A stretch of 64,000 nt of DNA from positions 558,001 through 622,000 of the forward strand of contig NZ_CP068439.1 of assembly GCF_016757735.1 (NCBI RefSeq), written 5' to 3'. The position numbers were made by a program, and so were the translations under genes. Source of the DNA: Aequorivita iocasae. GTDB lineage: Bacteria > Bacteroidota > Bacteroidia > Flavobacteriales > Flavobacteriaceae. Shown here piece after piece: positions 61,370 to 64,000 of the stretch. The notes under the pieces were generated by a model. That model searched no databases and was not told the DNA's origin. It saw nothing but the letters and a program-made list of their open reading frames with translations. The stretch's first letter is position 1. Every line of letters begins with the position of its first letter.

Positions 61370-61804
61370 ATGCTTGAGACTCTAACAGAAAAATTAAGAA
61401 AAGTTTCCTTCGCGGAAGTGTGCATTTATAGCATTCTATATTTGGTAACTGGCATTCTGATGAATAGCATCGGAATTTATTTTGAAATAGTCCGTTTTGA
61501 ATATTGGTGGCAAATAATTACCTGTTACGTACTCTATATGGTACCCATTTCAATATTGATAAAAGAATATTCCTTTTTTAACCAATACTGTTATGGACTT
61601 TTGGCAATAGGAATATTAGAGCTTTCGGGCTATACTTTCCAAACCTCATACGTATATCCTAATAATATACTGTCTCAATTGTTTACTCCATACAATTTAA
61701 CCCTAGCAATGACGCTGTTTTTCGCAGTTTACTTTCCGCTGGGTAATATGTTGGTAAGCTATATCTACAAAAAACTCCCTTTACAAAAAAAGCTCCTTCA
61801 ATAA
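61370..61804 (+). CDS. Small membrane protein of unknown function
   Basis: A 144-aa protein with about four hydrophobic segments (AEVCIYSILYLVTGILMNSIG; WWQIITCYVLYMVPISILI; YCYGLLAIGILELSGYTF; LTLAMTLFFAVYFPLGNMLV). No conserved catalytic motif was recognised. The stop codon lies in the loop of the hairpin that ends the tRNA-Leu transcript. It follows lipoprotein (4) after a terminator, so it should have its own promoter, which I could not pin down. Confidence 0.65.
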   Translation: MLETLTEKLRKVSFAEVCIYSILYLVTGILMNSIGIYFEIVRFEYWWQIITCYVLYMVPISILIKEYSFFNQYCYGLLAIGILELSGYTFQTSYVYPNNILSQLFTPYNLTLAMTLFFAVYFPLGNMLVSYIYKKLPLQKKLLQ

Positions 61805-61817
61805 AGAAGAAGCTTTT
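61787..61817. terminator. Terminator of tRNA-Leu and the small membrane protein gene
   Basis: AAAAGCTCCTTC/GAAGAAGCTTTT pair with one mismatch around AATAAA. On the reverse strand it ends in a T-run; on the forward strand it is weaker. Confidence 0.7.
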
Positions 61818-61820
61818 AAG

Positions 61821-61904
61821 TACTCGAGGCGGGACTTGAACCCGCACGACCAGATGGTCACAGGATTTTAAGTCCGGCGTGTCTACCAATTCCACCACTC
61901 GAGC
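61821..61904 (-). tRNA. tRNA-Leu (anticodon UAA)
   Basis: The 84-nt cloverleaf reads from GCTCGAG acceptor start through GGTAGACACGCC and the anticodon stem-loop GGACTTAAAATCC (anticodon TAA), a long variable arm and the T-loop GGGTTCAAGTCCC. The 3' acceptor arm closes with CTCGAGT plus discriminator A; the CCA end is not encoded. It reads UUA codons, the preferred leucine codon in AT-rich genomes. Confidence 0.95.
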
Positions 61905-61930
61905 AGTTGTCTATACAACTCGGACTTAAC

Positions 61931-61955
61931 AAAAAATGCCGAATTGCATCGGCAT
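61931..61955 (-). terminator. Hairpin between tRNA-Gly and tRNA-Leu
   Basis: On the reverse strand ATGCCGA pairs with TCGGCAT around a 6-nt loop, followed by six Ts. It would end the tRNA-Gly transcript before tRNA-Leu. Confidence 0.8.
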
Positions 61956-61964
61956 TCAAGGTTG

Positions 61965-62037
61965 AGCGAAAAACGGGATTCGAACCCGCGACCTCCACCT
62001 TGGCAAGGTGGCGCTCTACCAACTGAGCTATTTTCGC
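61965..62037 (-). tRNA. tRNA-Gly (anticodon GCC)
   Basis: A 73-nt cloverleaf. The acceptor stem GCGAAAA pairs with TTTTCGC, the D-arm has AGCTCAGTTGGTAGAGC, the anticodon arm CACCTTGCCAAGGTG has anticodon GCC, and the T-arm GCGGGTTCGAATCCCGT follows. CCA is not encoded. It reads GGC/GGU codons. Confidence 0.95.
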
Positions 62038-62135
62038 AGAATATTTAATGAACGTCGCTTCACATTCAAAGCGGGAGCAAATTTAAAAATTTTACTTCAA
62101 AAGCAAAGTCTTTTTTGATAAATTATTGCTGAAAT

Positions 62136-64000
62136 TTACTTTTTCAATTTAACCGAAGCATTCCGCTGTAACATCCGCCTAATTTCGTTCAATTTCATTA
62201 AGGCCTCCACAGGTGTAAGTGTATCTATATCAATCTCTAATATTTCCTCACGAAGTTCTTCCAGCAATGGATCGTCCAGTTTAAAAAAGCTCAATTGCAT
62301 TTCTTCTTTGGAAACAGCCTTCATTTCTTCGGTCAGTTCTTCGGAAGCGTGGCTTTTTTCGAGTCTTTTCAAAATTTTATTTGCGCGTTGAAGAACGGCT
62401 TGCGGCATTCCCGCCATTTTTGCAACGTGAATTCCAAAACTGTGGTGGCTTCCTCCGGGAACCAATTTCCGAAGAAAAAGAACATTATCCTTCAATTCCT
62501 TAACCGAAACATTGTAATTTTTTATCCGCGGAAAAGTTTCCGTCATTTCGTTCAACTCGTGATAATGGGTCGCAAACAACGTTTTTGCTTTGGAAGGGTG
62601 CTCGTGAAGATATTCGCTAATTGCCCACGCAATGGAAATTCCATCGTACGTGCTTGTTCCCCGGCCAATTTCATCCAAAAGAATCAAACTCCGCTCCGAA
62701 AGATTGTTCAGAATACTCGCCGTCTCGTTCATCTCCACCATAAAAGTAGATTCGCCCATCGAAATATTATCGCTTGCGCCTACTCGGGTAAAAATCTTGT
62801 CCACACAACCCATTCGCACTGCCGAAGCCGGAACAAAACTTCCCATCTGCGCCAATAGAACAATCAGGGCCGTTTGCCGAAGAATAGCAGATTTCCCGCT
62901 CATATTCGGCCCGGTTATCATAATAACTTGCTGGTTTTCGCGGTCAAGGAAAACATCGTTCGCAATATAAGGTGCGTCTGGCGGAAGTTGTTTCTCAATT
63001 ACCGGATGGCGCCCTTCTTTTATATCCAAATCAAAAGTTTCGTCTAAAAGCGGGCGCGTGTAATTTGCTTCTTTCGCTTGCGTTGCGAAAGAACAAAGAC
63101 AATCCATTTGCGCAATCAATGCCGCATTTTGCTGCACCGAACCTATAAACTGAAGCATCCAATCCACCAATTTTGAAAAAATTTCCTGCTCCAAAGCGAG
63201 AATCTTTTCCTCGGCGCCAAGGATTTTTGTTTCGTACTCTTTTAATTCTTCGGTAATATATCTTTCGGCGCTAACCAATGTTTGTTTACGGATCCATTCC
63301 GGCGGAACTTTGTCCTTGTGGGTGTTTCGAACTTCTATGTAATATCCAAAAACATTGTTAGAAGCTATTTTAAGTGAAGAAATCCCGGTGCGCTTGGTTT
63401 CGCGTTCAAGCATTTCATCAAGATATTCCTTTCCGTTTGCTGAAATATTCCGCAATTCGTCCAGAGTTTCTGAAAAACCCTCGGCGATTGAATTTCCTTT
63501 CAGAATATTTACCGGAGCTTCCTCAAAAAGTGTTTCCTTTATTTTATTACGAAGCAATTCCAAATCGTGCAATTGTTCGCCAATAATTTTCAACGATTCG
63601 TTTTTGGAATTCAGCGCCAAAACTTTTATGGGAACAACTGCTTCCAAAGAATTTTTAAGTTGGATAACCTCTCGCGGATTCACTTTGCCCGTTGCCACTT
63701 TTGAAATCAATCGTTCCAAATCGCCGATGCGTTTGGTGTATTGTTGGATTTTTTCTAGAGTAATCGGGTTGTCGAGCAAAAAGCTTACAACTTCGTGACG
63801 GCGGTTTATTTTTTCGGTATTTATCAAAGGAAGCGCCATCCACCGCTTCAAAAGCCGCCCGCCCATAGGCGAAATGGTTTTATCAATGACATCCAAAAGC
63901 GTAACCGCGTTCTGCTGATTGGAATGGTACAGTTCCAAATTGCGGATGGTAAAACGGTCCATCCACACGTATTCATCTTCCGCAATACGCGCCAATTTCG
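62136..64000 (-). CDS. mutS: DNA mismatch repair protein MutS (5' end outside window)
   Basis: The reverse strand reads open from 64000 to a stop at 62136 (about 620 codons). The core and lever regions are followed by the ATPase with Walker [16 protein letters not shown], Walker [16 protein letters not shown] and the signature region [21 protein letters not shown]-loop and helix-turn-helix dimer regions close the protein ([19 protein letters not shown]). The N-terminal mismatch-binding domain lies outside the window. It detects mismatches and, with MutL, starts repair. It is near, but not linked to, the tRNA genes. Confidence 0.97.
   Translation of the reverse strand, partial: KLARIAEDEYVWMDRFTIRNLELYHSNQQNAVTLLDVIDKTISPMGGRLLKRWMALPLINTEKINRRHEVVSFLLDNPITLEKIQQYTKRIGDLERLISKVATGKVNPREVIQLKNSLEAVVPIKVLALNSKNESLKIIGEQLHDLELLRNKIKETLFEEAPVNILKGNSIAEGFSETLDELRNISANGKEYLDEMLERETKRTGISSLKIASNNVFGYYIEVRNTHKDKVPPEWIRKQTLVSAERYITEELKEYETKILGAEEKILALEQEIFSKLVDWMLQFIGSVQQNAALIAQMDCLCSFATQAKEANYTRPLLDETFDLDIKEGRHPVIEKQLPPDAPYIANDVFLDRENQQVIMITGPNMSGKSAILRQTALIVLLAQMGSFVPASAVRMGCVDKIFTRVGASDNISMGESTFMVEMNETASILNNLSERSLILLDEIGRGTSTYDGISIAWAISEYLHEHPSKAKTLFATHYHELNEMTETFPRIKNYNVSVKELKDNVLFLRKLVPGGSHHSFGIHVAKMAGMPQAVLQRANKILKRLEKSHASEELTEEMKAVSKEEMQLSFFKLDDPLLEELREEILEIDIDTLTPVEALMKLNEIRRMLQRNASVKLKK

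Overview
The window comes from a chromosome of a Flavobacteriaceae-type Bacteroidetes, possibly close to Aequorivita; the genus is a guess. The evidence is as follows. Three large secreted proteins end in type IX secretion (T9SS) sorting domains. Many promoters fit the Bacteroidetes pattern TTG-N19-23-TAnnTTTG. There is a hybrid two-component system, a DUF5686 protein next to pdhB, and a LysRS with a C-terminal winged extension. The DNA is AT-rich, Shine-Dalgarno sites are weak, and TTG starts occur. Most of the window is ordinary housekeeping sequence. I see no prophage, insertion sequence or CRISPR array.

Layout. 1-10 kb: a cut-off NhaD antiporter, an amino-acid dehydrogenase, anmK, an acyl-CoA dehydrogenase, a VCBS-repeat T9SS protein, a porin, rnhB and a small toxin-antitoxin pair. 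10-23 kb: a large lipoprotein, an HTCS regulator, an OmpA protein, lipB, a T9SS metalloprotease, small lipoproteins and a 52-aa PMP3-like peptide. 23-31 kb: lysS, a diheme cytochrome lipoprotein, two Spy-like proteins, hemL, a glucosaminidase and a D-cysteine desulfhydrase-like enzyme. 31-36.4 kb: an LVIVD/T9SS protein followed by the decayed end of a histidine kinase-response regulator pair, a candidate small RNA and a DUF4177-YidD-like pair. 36-47 kb: DUF5686, pdhB, etfBA, a bifunctional nuclease, a CNT nucleoside transporter, thyA and TonB-like proteins, one of them frameshifted. 47-53 kb: egtB-egtD with a convergent PLP enzyme, a 2TM protein, folA, fructosamine kinase and fabD. 53.5-57 kb: galE, a sugar aminotransferase and waaA. 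57-61 kb: small acidic lipoproteins around a LexA/CI-like repressor and a radical-SAM DNA repair pair. 61.8-64 kb: tRNA-Leu, tRNA-Gly and a cut-off mutS.

The most interesting locus is 58.0-61.0 kb. A self-cleaving XRE-S24 repressor is divergent from a translationally coupled pair: a UDG-linked-type radical SAM protein and its DUF4130 partner. The 103-bp gap between them holds four imperfect copies of TTTGGA-N5-TCCAAA, spaced 19-23 bp apart and overlapping both predicted promoters. The repressor promoter predicts a leaderless mRNA, which resembles lambda cI. I infer a DNA-damage-responsive repair module.

Functional links. EtfAB can take electrons from the acyl-CoA dehydrogenase. ThyA and FolA form the dTMP/folate cycle. 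LipB supplies lipoate for the complex that PdhB belongs to. EgtB and EgtD make ergothioneine precursors. WaaA, GalE and the aminotransferase serve the cell surface. Two genes look freshly broken by single-base frameshifts and one is truncated behind a terminator. Several convergent gene pairs share terminators that contain a stop codon.
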